NCBI GenBank assembly: GCA_910583695.1
Contig: CAJTZL010000007.1
Span: forward strand, 10,820-74,819
Direction of reading: 5' to 3'
Source: an uncultured Oscillibacter sp.
GTDB lineage: Bacteria > Bacillota > Clostridia > Oscillospirales > Oscillospiraceae
DNA length: 64,000 nt
In this document: positions 1 through 8,239 of the stretch, in pieces
How positions within the stretch are numbered: the stretch's first letter is position 1
Layout: every line of letters begins with the position of its first letter
Translations under genes and position numbers: made by a program
The notes under the pieces: generated by a model
Database searches by the model: none
What the model was told of the DNA's origin: nothing
What the model saw: the letters and a program-made list of their open reading frames with translations, nothing else

Positions 1-975
1 GAACGGATGGCTCTATGCGGTCTGCTGGACCTGGAGCTGGAGGATGGAGAAAGCCTGTTGGATGAACTGGAGGGCTTTTTGGACCGCTGCCGGATCAGTT
101 ACGCTGCTGCCCGCCGGGAGGGAGGTGCGGCGGTATTTCTCTTTTGCCAGGAGGAGGGAGCGGTCCCGGAGGCGCTGGAGTCCCTTGCCCAGCTGGCCCA
201 TTACCTGGAGGGAAACCTCTGTGCGGAAGTGCAGATTCGCACCGGACCGGCGGCATCGGTGCCGGAGGGGTACCCGGAAACGTTTCTGCATCTGGCAGAG
301 CCCGCCGCTGCCGGGGGCGGAGCGGCCGTTCCCATGGTGCGGCAGACGGATCTGGAGCGGGCGGTCCGGCGGAGGGATTACGGCGAAGCCATGGCGGCAC
401 TGAGACCGGTTTTGGAGGCGCTGGGCGGCTCCGGCGGTGAGAACCTGCCGAAGTACCAGCTGCTTACCGCTCTGAGCCAGTGCGGACGGCAGTTCCAGAC
501 CCAGAGGGATTATCAGGCCAGTTATTATCGGCTCAGCGAATTGATCGGCGCGCACGGTCAGGAAGGAATCACAGACATTACCGCCCGTTATGTCCAGTGG
601 CTGCTGGGGGAGTGCCCGGGGATGGGCCGGCCCCAGAACAACACGGTTCAGCTGGTACTGGACAGGGTTCGAGAGGACTGCGGCCAGCCCTGGAGCATAG
701 ACGCGCTGGCGGACAGCCTGCATGTGAATGCCTATTACCTCAGCCATCTTTTCAAGGAGTACACCGGCCAATGCTTTACGGATTACTTGGCGGAGCGCCG
801 GATTGAGCGGGCGGTGGAACTGATGCGGACCACGGACTTGAGCTTGGCTCAGATTGGGGAGAGGGTGGGATACAGCGATCCCAACTATTTCAGCCGGGTC
901 TTTAAAAAACGAAGAGGCGTGGGCCCTCGAGAATTTTTCCAGGACTGGAAAACAAGCACAAATTTGCGAAACTAG
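1..975 (+). CDS. AraC-type response regulator, 5' truncated by window edge
   Basis: The reading frame is open from base 1, so the true start lies upstream; an ATG at 7 is only the first visible Met. The last ~100 residues form a double helix-turn-helix of the AraC/XylS family, with recognition helices around LHVNAYYLSHLFK and VGYSDPNYFSRVFKK. The preceding ~200 residues look like the linker region of YesN-type two-component regulators, whose receiver domain would lie outside the window. Such regulators commonly sit beside transporter operons with a sensor kinase; the TRAP operon starting at 1154 is the likely target (inference). A hairpin terminator follows at 994. Confidence 0.85.
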   Translation, partial: ERMALCGLLDLELEDGESLLDELEGFLDRCRISYAAARREGGAAVFLFCQEEGAVPEALESLAQLAHYLEGNLCAEVQIRTGPAASVPEGYPETFLHLAEPAAAGGGAAVPMVRQTDLERAVRRRDYGEAMAALRPVLEALGGSGGENLPKYQLLTALSQCGRQFQTQRDYQASYYRLSELIGAHGQEGITDITARYVQWLLGECPGMGRPQNNTVQLVLDRVREDCGQPWSIDALADSLHVNAYYLSHLFKEYTGQCFTDYLAERRIERAVELMRTTDLSLAQIGERVGYSDPNYFSRVFKKRRGVGPREFFQDWKTSTNLRN

Positions 976-993
976 CACAATTATGAGGACAGA

Positions 994-1030
994 AACAGGG
1001 CCGTGTCGAAATGGACGCAGCCCTGTTTTT
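994..1030 (+). terminator. Rho-independent terminator after AraC-type gene
   Basis: AACAGGGC at 994-1001 pairs with GCCCTGTT at 1020-1027, with further pairing inside the loop, and the 3' arm runs into TTTTT. It separates the regulator from the TRAP operon. Confidence 0.75.
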
Positions 1031-1153
1031 AACGAAAAGCAAGAGCGTGCTACAAAGTTGCACAAATGTGTATGGTGCATAGAACAAAAAATTTGTATTA
1101 CCAATAAAGGAAGCTGATCCTCAAAATGACGTATTGATGAAAGGAAGAGAACA

Positions 1154-2176
1154 ATGAAAAAAATTTGCGCATGGCTCCTTGCTCTTGTGATGGCTCTGTC
1201 TTTGGCCGCCTGCGGCGGAAACGACGGAAACGGCGGTGCGACTTCTGGAAATACTTCTTCCGGCGGCGCCAAGGTTCTGCGCCTGAGCACCCATCTTTCC
1301 GGCGACCACAGCACCATGCAGATGGCCGAGAAGTTCAAGGAGATTCTGAAGGAGAAATCCGGCGGCTCTCTGGACGTGGAGTTTTATACCGACGGCCAGC
1401 TGGGTGGTCAAACGGAAAACTGTGAGTCCCTGAAGGCTGGAACCGTGGACATGACCATCATTGATACCGGTACCCTGGCCAACTACAACCCCAAGGCTGG
1501 TATTTTGGATATGCCCTATCTGTTTGCCAGCAAGGATCAGGCCATTGCCGTTGTCAGCGGTGATGTGGGCCAGGAGTTTATGGATATGGTAACAGAGTCC
1601 ACCGGCATTCGTCCCATCAGCATTCAAACCATCGCCTTCCGCAATACCCTGCTGAAGGACAAGGCCATGGATTCCCTGGCGGACTTCCAGGGCGTAAAGG
1701 TCCGCATCCCTGAGAACCCTTCCATTGAAGCCTGCTTCTCCGCCCTGGGCGCCACGCCGGTGGCCATCCCGTCCGGCGAGGCATATACCTCCGTTCAGAC
1801 CGGCGTTACCGACGGCCTGGAGGGAAACTGCGAATACATCGCACAGCAGAAATTCTATGAGGTGGCCAACACCTGCTCCCTGACGGAACATGTCATGACC
1901 TTTACCGCCTTCTGTGTCAGCGACGCCGTGTACCAGTCTCTCACCGCTGAACAGCAGACTGCTGTAAACGAGTCTGCTGTCGAGGCCATGGAGTTCTTCT
2001 ACGAGCTGTACGAGGAAATCGACTCCAATGCGATTCAGGTGATGAAGGACGGCGGCGTAACCTTCCATGAGCTGGACAAGGAGCCCCTGATGGCTGCCTG
2101 CGCTCCCGCCCTGGAGAAGTTTGTCTCCGACAACGGCTTGGGTGATATGTACGCCGCCATTCAGGCTCTGGCTTGA
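1154..2176 (+). CDS. dctP: TRAP transporter substrate-binding lipoprotein (DctP family)
   Basis: Captures a small organic anion outside the cell and hands it to the DctQM membrane proteins for Na+-driven uptake. The N-terminus is a lipoprotein signal (MKKICAW then a hydrophobic stretch) ending in the lipobox LAAC, so Cys20 should be lipidated. The mature protein, about 320 residues, has the DctP signature of a binding protein with repeated phrases such as GVKVRIPENP and a substrate-pocket region near SIEACFSALGATP. A ribosome binding site (aaggaagag) precedes the ATG. The 120-bp leader holds an imperfect dyad (TTGCAC 1058, GTGCAT 1075) that may be a regulator site. Substrate cannot be read from sequence; monocarboxylates or dicarboxylates are typical. 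Confidence 0.92.
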   Translation: MKKICAWLLALVMALSLAACGGNDGNGGATSGNTSSGGAKVLRLSTHLSGDHSTMQMAEKFKEILKEKSGGSLDVEFYTDGQLGGQTENCESLKAGTVDMTIIDTGTLANYNPKAGILDMPYLFASKDQAIAVVSGDVGQEFMDMVTESTGIRPISIQTIAFRNTLLKDKAMDSLADFQGVKVRIPENPSIEACFSALGATPVAIPSGEAYTSVQTGVTDGLEGNCEYIAQQKFYEVANTCSLTEHVMTFTAFCVSDAVYQSLTAEQQTAVNESAVEAMEFFYELYEEIDSNAIQVMKDGGVTFHELDKEPLMAACAPALEKFVSDNGLGDMYAAIQALA

Positions 2177-2199
2177 ACCCTGCTTTAAGGGGGACATAT

Positions 2200-2676
2200 A
2201 TGAAAGCTGTCAAAGTGATTCGCAAAGCTACCGACGCTCTCATCGTGGCGCTGTTCGCTGCGCTGGTGACGCTGGTGCTGATCCAGGTTTTCACCCGCAC
2301 ATTTCATATGTCTCAGACCTGGATTGATGAGATTTCCAAATTTGTGTTCGTCTGGCTGACCTATCTGGGCGGCTCTGTTACGGTAAGCCGGGGCATGAAT
2401 ATCACCTTTGACCTTATTCTGGAGGGTGTGAAGGGAAAGACGTTTAAAATTCTGTTTACGCTGGTGAATCTCTGCACGCTGGTTTTCCTGGCGGCCATGC
2501 TGATTCTGGGTTCCCAGAACGCTTGGGCCAACCGGGTCCAGACCTCTACGATGACCAATTTGAATATGGGCTTGATGAATCTGGCCATTCCTGTCGGCTG
2601 CGTGCTGATGATTGGTGCGCAGATTGAGTACTACTTCCGCGTGTTGAAGGAGAGAGAGGAGGCCGGGTCCAAATGA
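2200..2676 (+). CDS. dctQ: TRAP transporter small permease (DctQ)
   Basis: Small membrane subunit of the tripartite transporter, expected to have four transmembrane helices; hydrophobic stretches are visible around residues 15-35, 45-60, 80-105 and 120-140. The conserved DctQ pattern of a Trp-rich second helix with an RG..I..D loop is present (VFVWLTYLGGSVTVSRGMNITFD). I chose ATG 2200 because AAGGGGG lies eight bases upstream; an in-frame TTG at 2173 would overlap the dctP stop without a site. The gene overlaps dctM by four bases (ATGA), showing translational coupling. Confidence 0.9.
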   Translation: MKAVKVIRKATDALIVALFAALVTLVLIQVFTRTFHMSQTWIDEISKFVFVWLTYLGGSVTVSRGMNITFDLILEGVKGKTFKILFTLVNLCTLVFLAAMLILGSQNAWANRVQTSTMTNLNMGLMNLAIPVGCVLMIGAQIEYYFRVLKEREEAGSK

Positions 2677-3953
2677 TGATGCTTGTGGCGTTTATCGCTT
2701 TCATGATCTTTTTGTTCATGGGGGTGCCCATCGCATTTTCCATGGGTCTGGGCTCTCTCCTGGGGCTGCTGGTCTCCGGAAATCCCCTGTCTGTAGTGGG
2801 ACAGCGCCTGTTCTCTGGAATCAATTCCTTCAGCCTGATGGCCATTCCCTTCTTCATGCTGTCCGGTGAGTTGATGGACAAGGGAGGAATTTCCCGACGT
2901 CTGGTGAACTTTGCCCACTCTCTGGTAGGGCACATCACCGGCGGTCTGGGCATGGTGGATATCCTGACCAGCATCATTTTTGCGGGTATTTCCGGTTCCG
3001 CCGCAGCCGATACTGCGGCGGTGGGTGCGATTCTGATTCCGCCAATGAAGGAACGGGGCTATCCCGCTGGCTTGGCGGCGGTGATTCAGGCTACTGCCGG
3101 GTCCCTGGGACCCATCATTCCCCCCAGTTTAACCATGATCATCTACTGTTCCCTGACCAATCTTTCCATCGGAGAGTGCTTCATGGCGGGGGTTATTCCT
3201 GGTTTGATCATCGGTCTGGGTACGATGATCGTCACCTATTTCTACGCCAAAAAGCTGGGAATCAAGGGTGAGCGCCGGGCGACGGCGAGGGAAATCTGGA
3301 CAGCAACCAAACAGGCGGGGCTGGCGATCATCATGCCGCTGATCATCATTGGAGGTATCGTAGGCGGCTTCTTCACGGCCACGGAGGCTGGTGCCATCGC
3401 CGTGCTGTATGCTCTGATTGTGGGGATGTTTGTGTTCAAGGAGTTTGGCGTGAAGGACCTTCCAGCCATTTTCCTCAACGCCGCGGCATCTTCTTCTATG
3501 GCGCTGCTGATTGTGGCGGCGGCTAATGTGTTCAGCTGGCTGGTGGCCTATGTGAAGCTGCCCACTATTATCGTGAACTTCCTGGTATCCCTGACCTCTA
3601 GCAAGTATGTCATTATGATCCTGCTGGTGATTTTCCTGCTGTTTGTGGGCATGTTCATCGAGACGCTGTCGGCCACCATCATCGTGGCTCCCATCCTGAT
3701 GCCAGTGGCTGCCCAGTACGGTATCCATCCTATCCAGTTCGCGGTGGTCATGGTCATCACCTTGGTGTATGCCGGCGTGACCCCTCCTGTAGGCGGCGTG
3801 TTATTTATTACCATGGGCGTGGCAAAGGTTAAGCTGAAGGATACGCTCCGCTATCTGCCTGCGTACCTGGGCTTGGTGTGCATCTGCCTGCTGCTGCTGA
3901 TTTTCTTTGAAGGGACATCTACCTTCCTGCCAAATCTTCTGTTTGCGAAATAA
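2673..3953 (+). CDS. dctM: TRAP transporter large permease (DctM)
   Basis: The large, about 12-helix subunit that forms the transport path of the TRAP system. The 426-residue length is typical. Family hallmarks are visible: GVPIAFSMGLGSLLG near the start, FFMLSGELMDKGGISRRLV, GxISGSAAADTAAVG around residue 105, and a repeat-related GMFIETLSATIIVAPIL segment in the second half followed by VTPPVGGVLF. It is the last gene of the dctPQM operon and ends seven bases before a strong terminator. Confidence 0.94.
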   Translation: MMMLVAFIAFMIFLFMGVPIAFSMGLGSLLGLLVSGNPLSVVGQRLFSGINSFSLMAIPFFMLSGELMDKGGISRRLVNFAHSLVGHITGGLGMVDILTSIIFAGISGSAAADTAAVGAILIPPMKERGYPAGLAAVIQATAGSLGPIIPPSLTMIIYCSLTNLSIGECFMAGVIPGLIIGLGTMIVTYFYAKKLGIKGERRATAREIWTATKQAGLAIIMPLIIIGGIVGGFFTATEAGAIAVLYALIVGMFVFKEFGVKDLPAIFLNAAASSSMALLIVAAANVFSWLVAYVKLPTIIVNFLVSLTSSKYVIMILLVIFLLFVGMFIETLSATIIVAPILMPVAAQYGIHPIQFAVVMVITLVYAGVTPPVGGVLFITMGVAKVKLKDTLRYLPAYLGLVCICLLLLIFFEGTSTFLPNLLFAK

Positions 3954-3959
3954 CACTGA

Positions 3960-3995
3960 GGGAACACAGCACTTACTTGCCGTGTTCCCTTTTTT
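3960..3995 (+). terminator. Rho-independent terminator of dctPQM
   Basis: GGGAACAC (3960-3967) and GTGTTCCC (3982-3989) form a perfect 8-bp stem followed by six T residues. Confidence 0.9.
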
Positions 3996-4027
3996 CCGGC
4001 TCTATGAGCGCCGCCGGAACAGGAATA

Positions 4028-4056
4028 TTGACATTAAAACCGTCAGGCCGTATAAT
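4028..4056 (+). promoter_or_regulatory. Consensus sigma-70 promoter for GntR-lplA
   Basis: TTGACA at 4028-4033, a 17-bp spacer and TATAAT at 4051-4056 match both hexamers perfectly. Transcription should start near 4063, which rules out the longer in-frame starts (3977, 4055) for the GntR gene and supports ATG 4100. Confidence 0.9.
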
Positions 4057-4099
4057 GATAGAAAATTTCCAGGGTTTTTCTGATAAAGGAGACCATGAG

Positions 4100-4780
4100 A
4101 TGGGATATGACACGATCAGTACCGGCCTTTCGCACCGCAGGGTCTTCCGCGAGGAGATTCGCAGCGCTATTCGGGACGCTATTTTTGAAGGGGAGCTCCG
4201 CCCCGGCGATAAGATCATTGAGACCTTCTGGGCCAAAGAACTGGGCGTTTCACAGGGGCCCGTTCGGGAGGCCATTCGGGATCTGGAGGCCCAGGGGCTG
4301 GTGGAGACGGTGCCCTTTAAGGGTTCCAGGGTCCGAACCTTGACGGAAAAGGACATTCGGGATAACTACAGCGTCCGCATCTGCCTGGAGGCCAAGAGCA
4401 TTCGCGATGCAATCGGACAGCTGCCGGATGAGGCTCTGGGAGCATTGACAGACCAGCTTCAAGCGATCTTGGAAGAGATGGATAACTGCGCCCGGCAGGG
4501 GGACCTGCGGCACTTTACCGGACGTGACGCAGACTTTCATCGGGCTATTATCAATGCTACAGGAAACCATGTGCTGCTGCGGCTGTGGGAGCAGTGCAAT
4601 ATGCGGAACTGGTTCAGCATCTCCGCACTGACGGATGCGGAGAGTTTAAAGCAGCTCCAGCAGGGGCACCAGCAGCTACTGGAGGAAATTGCAAGCCGGG
4701 ACATAAAAGCGGCAACCGCCACCATTGAGGAGCATTTGACGGGACTGATGGACGGCTTTATCCGAGGGGTTCAGCCTTGA
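4100..4780 (+). CDS. GntR-family transcriptional regulator (FCD/FadR subfamily)
   Basis: DNA-binding repressor or activator of 226 residues. The N-terminal winged helix is clear (LRPGDKIIETFWAKELGVSQ, then PVREAIRDLEAQGLVE), and the C-terminal helical FCD ligand domain carries the metal/ligand pattern RDADFHRAIINATGN. ATG 4100 is selected because AAAGGAGA lies eight bases upstream and the consensus promoter at 4028 excludes earlier starts. lplA follows after 16 bases, so the two are probably co-transcribed. Its target could be the upstream TRAP operon, lplA or itself; the sequence does not decide. Confidence 0.9.
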   Translation: MGYDTISTGLSHRRVFREEIRSAIRDAIFEGELRPGDKIIETFWAKELGVSQGPVREAIRDLEAQGLVETVPFKGSRVRTLTEKDIRDNYSVRICLEAKSIRDAIGQLPDEALGALTDQLQAILEEMDNCARQGDLRHFTGRDADFHRAIINATGNHVLLRLWEQCNMRNWFSISALTDAESLKQLQQGHQQLLEEIASRDIKAATATIEEHLTGLMDGFIRGVQP

Positions 4781-4796
4781 GAAAGAAGGAATATAC

Positions 4797-5819
4797 GTGG
4801 ATATGCGCGTGACCTATTTAGAGACGGGGTCCCGGGACCCTTTTTACAATCTGGCCTTTGAGGAATATGTGCTGGCCAACAGGCCAGAAGGGGACTATCT
4901 CATTCTCTGGCAGAATGATAATACGGTGGTTATCGGACAGAATCAAAACACGGAGGAGGAGATCGACAGGGCCTTTGTGGAGGCCCACGGCATCCGGGTA
5001 GTCCGGCGGACCACCGGCGGCGGCGCGGTGTATCATGACCTGGGAAATTTGAACTATTCTTTCATCACCGATGCGGGGGAAACGGAGAAACTGACCATGG
5101 AGCGCTTTACCAATCCCGTGGTCAGCGCCCTGCGGGGATTGGGTCTCCAGGCGGAGGCCTCCGGGCGGAACGACATTCTGGTGGAGGGAAAGAAGGTCTC
5201 TGGTACGGCTCAGAGGCTGCTGAATGGTCGGATTTTGCACCACGGGACGCTGCTCTTCGACACGGACCCGGACAAGGTAGCGGGGGCTCTGCGGGCGGAC
5301 CCGGAGAAATTCCGCTCCAAAAGCGCCAAGTCTGTCCGGAGCCGGGTGGGGAATATTCGGGATTTCCTGCGGGAGGATATGGACCTGCCGGCCTTTTGGA
5401 TTTACCTGAAAACGACCCTAGCGGGGGAAGGCTTTATGACTGGGGCTCTGAAGTCGGAGGAGTTGGAGGCTGTGGAGGTGCTGAAACGGAGCCGTTATGA
5501 CACCTGGGAATGGAATTTTGGACGTTCGCCCGCCTATGACAAGATAAACAAACGGCATTGGGGCGGCGGGAGCCTGGAGGTCCAGATCTCCGTGAAGGAG
5601 GGGCAGATCACCAGGGTCGCGTTCCGGGGGGATTTTCTTTCCCGCTGTTCTCTGGACCCATTGAAGGAGGCTCTGAAGGGTGTGCGCTTCCGCCGAGAGG
5701 ATGTTGCCGGGGTACTGGGGTGGTATCCGTTGCGGGACTACTTCGGAGACATTACAGGCAAAGAGATCTTGGATACTATGTTTTACAGGCAGAAAGAAAA
5801 TGAAGCCGCGTGTGACTGA
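4797..5819 (+). CDS. lplA: Lipoate-protein ligase A
   Basis: Attaches lipoate, via lipoyl-AMP, to the lysine of lipoyl domains such as those of 2-oxoacid dehydrogenases and glycine cleavage H protein. The catalytic domain shows the ligase signature RRTTGGGAVYHDLGNLNYSF around residues 72-91, the NxVxxxGRNDIL pocket segment, and a KVSGTAQR loop. The C-terminal ~90 residues (EVQISVKEGQITRVAFRGD) form the accessory lipoate-ligase domain, so this is a full-length LplA of 340 residues. GTG 4797 is six bases after AAGAAGGA and is preferred; ATG 4803 is the alternative. No lipoyl-domain enzyme is encoded nearby. Confidence 0.92.
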   Translation: MDMRVTYLETGSRDPFYNLAFEEYVLANRPEGDYLILWQNDNTVVIGQNQNTEEEIDRAFVEAHGIRVVRRTTGGGAVYHDLGNLNYSFITDAGETEKLTMERFTNPVVSALRGLGLQAEASGRNDILVEGKKVSGTAQRLLNGRILHHGTLLFDTDPDKVAGALRADPEKFRSKSAKSVRSRVGNIRDFLREDMDLPAFWIYLKTTLAGEGFMTGALKSEELEAVEVLKRSRYDTWEWNFGRSPAYDKINKRHWGGGSLEVQISVKEGQITRVAFRGDFLSRCSLDPLKEALKGVRFRREDVAGVLGWYPLRDYFGDITGKEILDTMFYRQKENEAACD

Positions 5820-5830
5820 CACACGCGGCT
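5804..5830 (+). terminator. GC-rich hairpin at the end of lplA
   Basis: AGCCGCGTGTG (5804-5814) pairs perfectly with CACACGCGGCT (5820-5830), and the lplA stop codon lies in the five-base loop. No long T-tract follows, so termination efficiency is uncertain. Confidence 0.55.
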
Positions 5831-5856
5831 GTCGCCTTTGGCGCTGCCAGTCAAAA

Positions 5857-6051
5857 CCTCCGGCAAAGCCGGAGGCTTGAGTAAGCCCTAGAAGGGCATG
5901 ATACGGACGAAACCCCTTAAGGGGTATTTCGTTATGCCTTTTTCTTCTCGCAACCCGTAAACGGGTCCACAAACTCCTTCAGTCCCAACTGATCTGCCAG
6001 CTGATCCGACTCAAGTTGATTTCGGATGTATTCCGCTGTCTGCTTTTTATT
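5857..6051 (-). mobile_element. IS200/IS605-like remnant: transposase tail and structured end (copy 1)
   Basis: On the minus strand about 40 codons (6051-5932) resemble the C-terminus of a TnpA-type transposase (YIRNQLESDQLADQLGL, then FVDPFTG). Downstream come three small hairpins in a row: 5912-5925 (ACCCC/GGGGT), 5885-5897 (GCCCT/AGGGC) and 5857-5875 (CCTCCGGC/GCCGGAGG). The same tail-plus-three-hairpins layout recurs at 28388-28560. Subterminal hairpins instead of inverted repeats are characteristic of IS200/IS605 elements. The 5' part is missing: the remnant abuts unrelated recombinase sequence at about 6060. Family assignment is by resemblance only. Confidence 0.55.
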
Positions 6052-6067
6052 CCTCCCTACTGGATCT

Positions 6068-6295
6068 ACATACGAGGATGAACAGAAAAAGCAGGAAACC
6101 AACGTTATAGAACTACAAACGGTAATTGACGAGTCTGAACAACAAACGTTCAATATCAAATGTTTCTTAAGACTGGTTAAAGGTTATATGGAGCTGGATC
6201 GACTTACCTCGGAATTCCTGCGTATGTTTGTTGAAAAGATTGTCATTCACAAGCCTACTAAGGAAAACTGCCGCCGAATTCACCCCCAGCCGGAA
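6068..6295 (+). pseudogene. Large serine recombinase C-terminal fragment (DUF4368-like)
   Basis: About 75 codons resemble the C-terminus of clostridial Tn4451/TndX-type site-specific recombinases: a coiled region (QKKQETNVIELQTVIDE), then FLRLVKGYMELDRLTSEFLRM and FVEKIVIHKP, corresponding to the FLxLVxKYxxxxELTxxxxxxFVEKIxV pattern of DUF4368. The catalytic serine domain is absent. The fragment is fused in frame to IS4-type transposase sequence downstream, which must be an accident of decay. Confidence 0.65.
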
Positions 6296-6346
6296 CAGGA
6301 CGAGATTGGAGCGTTAGAATTTTTCCTGACATGGTATGATGATATC

Positions 6347-6451
6347 GCTGGAAAGGTTCTGTTTGTGGGGGACCGGGGATATTTCAGTTATGTACTGTTT
6401 GCGTCGCTTCTTGAACGGAAAAATACCAATTTCCGGGCCAAAGCGCATTTC
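6347..6451 (+). pseudogene. IS4-type DDE transposase fragment
   Basis: A short stretch, VLFVGDRGYFSYVLFASLL then ERKNTNFRAKAHF, matches the region around the second catalytic Asp of IS4-family transposases (DRGYxSYxxxxxLxxKxxxFxxR). Only about 35 codons survive; no terminal repeats are visible. It continues the reading frame of the recombinase fragment before it. Confidence 0.55.
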
Positions 6452-6659
6452 CTCAAAGACAACTTCAAACGCCCCTGTATCAGCGCACCCCACCACCCTT
6501 TTTAGAGGGGTACTTTTTTCTGGGCGTAACTTAACAGCATTGCTACTGCAATTATTTTCCAAAAGCTGCAAAATCCACAACACATTCGTTTTCACATCAA
6601 TTTAAGTTTCAAGTGCTTTATGGAAAAACTGTCCTGCCTGTTCATCATAATATCATCCT

Positions 6660-7068
6660 AGTTTGCTCAAGAATGAACTCAATAAGCCTATCCGTGAGTT
6701 CTCTGATGCTCTATCCCATCCGTTTGTCATAAGTGATATGCAGATTCCGTATTTGAGCAATCTTTCAAAACCGCCTGTTGAGAAAGGACCCGCCTTGGCT
6801 GGCATCCTATACTTCCATTTGCAGACTGGACAGGCGGACCATCTCATGGAGGACCGCAGCCGCCACACTTTCGATGGGCCGGTACAGTGCCCGCTCCGAT
6901 GTTCAATTCATGCCGTCTTACACCGCCCACCTGCTGCCATGCCGTGGTTGCGGTGACATGTCCACAGGCCTCAGGGATACTTTGAATCGTACGAACAGAT
7001 TCTTCAATAATCCCGTCAAAACAATGCTCATTCAGTTCAATACTTTGAAAATTTTTTCGCGATGCCAA
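6660..7068 (-). pseudogene. SprT-like zinc metallopeptidase, frameshifted remnant
   Basis: Read on the minus strand across frames, the order of motifs is that of SprT-like proteins carried by clostridial conjugative elements: GHVTATTAWQQVGG, HELNIGAGT, then in another frame RPIESVAAAVLHEMVRLSSLQ (the expected HExxH is degraded to HEMVR), an in-frame stop, FLNRRF, a stop, and AQIRNLHITYDKRMG. At least one frameshift near 6890 and two stops break it. Expected neighbours would be other ICE accessory genes, consistent with the surrounding wreckage. Confidence 0.6.
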
Positions 7069-7122
7069 GTCGTCTTGCCGGACTTGATCGTCTAAGTGCC
7101 TTGACGTCGCTGTTTAAGATAC

Positions 7123-7149
7123 GAGGCGGGTCCAAATTGGACCCGCCTC
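7123..7149. repeat. Perfect 11-bp inverted repeat
   Basis: GAGGCGGGTCC (7123-7133) and GGACCCGCCTC (7139-7149) form a perfect hairpin with a five-base loop AAATT. No T-tract follows on either strand, so it may be an element boundary or a weak terminator for the minus-strand gene at 7232-7477. Confidence 0.5.
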
Positions 7150-7231
7150 CGCCGCGCAATTTACTGCAACTAGGCACTGATCAAATAATCAAACATTATA
7201 AAAAGCCGCTATGGTACCGAAAAACGAAACC

Positions 7232-7477
7232 CTATCTTTTCGCAAATAAACCTGCAGGGTCGCATGTTTCCAGAATGGCATCAATCTCGGCATTATCGCT
7301 GGTCAGCCGCCATCGCTGTCCCAGTTTTGTCTCCCAAATGATTTGCACCGGGGTCCAGACCAATTCTCCGCTGCCGGGGTCGGGAATCAGCACTTCCATC
7401 TTGTCCCCGTCTTTCATCTGCATCCCTCTGAACACAACCGCTTCATGCTCGATATCATATTTGAGCTGACAGATCAC
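7232..7477 (-). CDS. Small ICE-type accessory protein (DUF5348-like)
   Basis: An 81-residue protein with alternating short hydrophobic strands (KMEVLIPDPGSGELVWTPVQI, then QRWRL), resembling the small DUF5348 proteins found on clostridial conjugative elements; the match is by eye and tentative. GTG 7477 is chosen because GAAAGGAAGG lies about seven bases upstream, whereas the longer frame to 7525 has no site. It is intact while its neighbours at 5.8-7.1 kb are broken, so it may be a surviving piece of the same integrated element. Function unknown. Confidence 0.5.
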   Translation of the reverse strand: MICQLKYDIEHEAVVFRGMQMKDGDKMEVLIPDPGSGELVWTPVQIIWETKLGQRWRLTSDNAEIDAILETCDPAGLFAKR

Positions 7478-7521
7478 AAAACCAACCTTCCTTTCTTTTG
7501 CCCTCCTGCGCAACCCTGATC

Positions 7522-8061
7522 TCACTTCACAATATTTTGAATGGCCTTGCTGGTAAGATTTCCTGCCTCTTCCTGCAATTCAAACAGGATTGCCTCGTAA
7601 GTAGTCAGCAGAACCCCCTCCTGCCCGGCACGCTCCAGCGCCATTTCAAAGTCGCCGCGCTTACGGCTGGAAACGCAGTCCGCAACCAGATAGGGCTGAT
7701 AGCCGTTTGCCTTCAGATCCAGCGCTGTCTGAAGTACACAAACATGACTCTCAATACCGCACACCACCACATAGGGCTTTTCCTCAGGGGGCGGCAAGAC
7801 TTCTCTCAGCTTGGGATAGGCGCTGTAGGTCAGTTTTTCCATATAGTCTTCTGTTCCGGCCGCCTGACAGATTTCCGGAACGGTTGCCCCTAGTCCTTTC
7901 GTATATTGCTGGGTCAAATATATGGGAATTTCAAGTGTTTTCAGGCCGCTCAGCAGCTTTGTGGAATTTTGGATCAATTGCTCGCCTTCAAAAACAGCGG
8001 GAAGTATCTTTTCCTGATAGTCGATACAAACAGCGGTCGTCTTTTCCCGTTCAATTCTCAT
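7522..8061 (-). CDS. Isochorismatase-family cysteine hydrolase
   Basis: A 179-residue alpha/beta hydrolase of the isochorismatase/nicotinamidase superfamily. The catalytic triad is visible: Asp14 (CIDYQEK), Lys76 (MEKLTYSAY) and Cys108 (GIESHVCVLQTALDL), with the usual cis-peptide region before the Cys. Members hydrolyse nicotinamide, N-carbamoyl compounds or similar amides; the substrate here is not evident. AAGGGGG precedes the ATG at suitable spacing. It lies 45 bases upstream of the DUF5348-like gene on the same strand but is separated by 178 bp from fabZ, so it probably has its own promoter. Confidence 0.88.
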   Translation of the reverse strand: MRIEREKTTAVCIDYQEKILPAVFEGEQLIQNSTKLLSGLKTLEIPIYLTQQYTKGLGATVPEICQAAGTEDYMEKLTYSAYPKLREVLPPPEEKPYVVVCGIESHVCVLQTALDLKANGYQPYLVADCVSSRKRGDFEMALERAGQEGVLLTTYEAILFELQEEAGNLTSKAIQNIVK

Positions 8062-8239
8062 GGTATGTCCCCCTTATCATACATTTCAAGCTGGAAGCTG
8101 TACCAACCGGCGGCAGTGTCTGGATTGGTACGGCTTCTTAACAGGTTTTCGCACCGACGAGTTTAAAGAGATGCCTTGATACTATGCCCGTCGGACGTTC
8201 CCGCCGGAAAGCCGCTGCAAAGAGGCTATGTTCATTATA

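Noticed and set aside
3977..4099. Longer N-terminus for the GntR regulator
   Set aside because: The consensus promoter lies inside this stretch, so it is not transcribed with the gene; ATG 4100 has the ribosome binding site.
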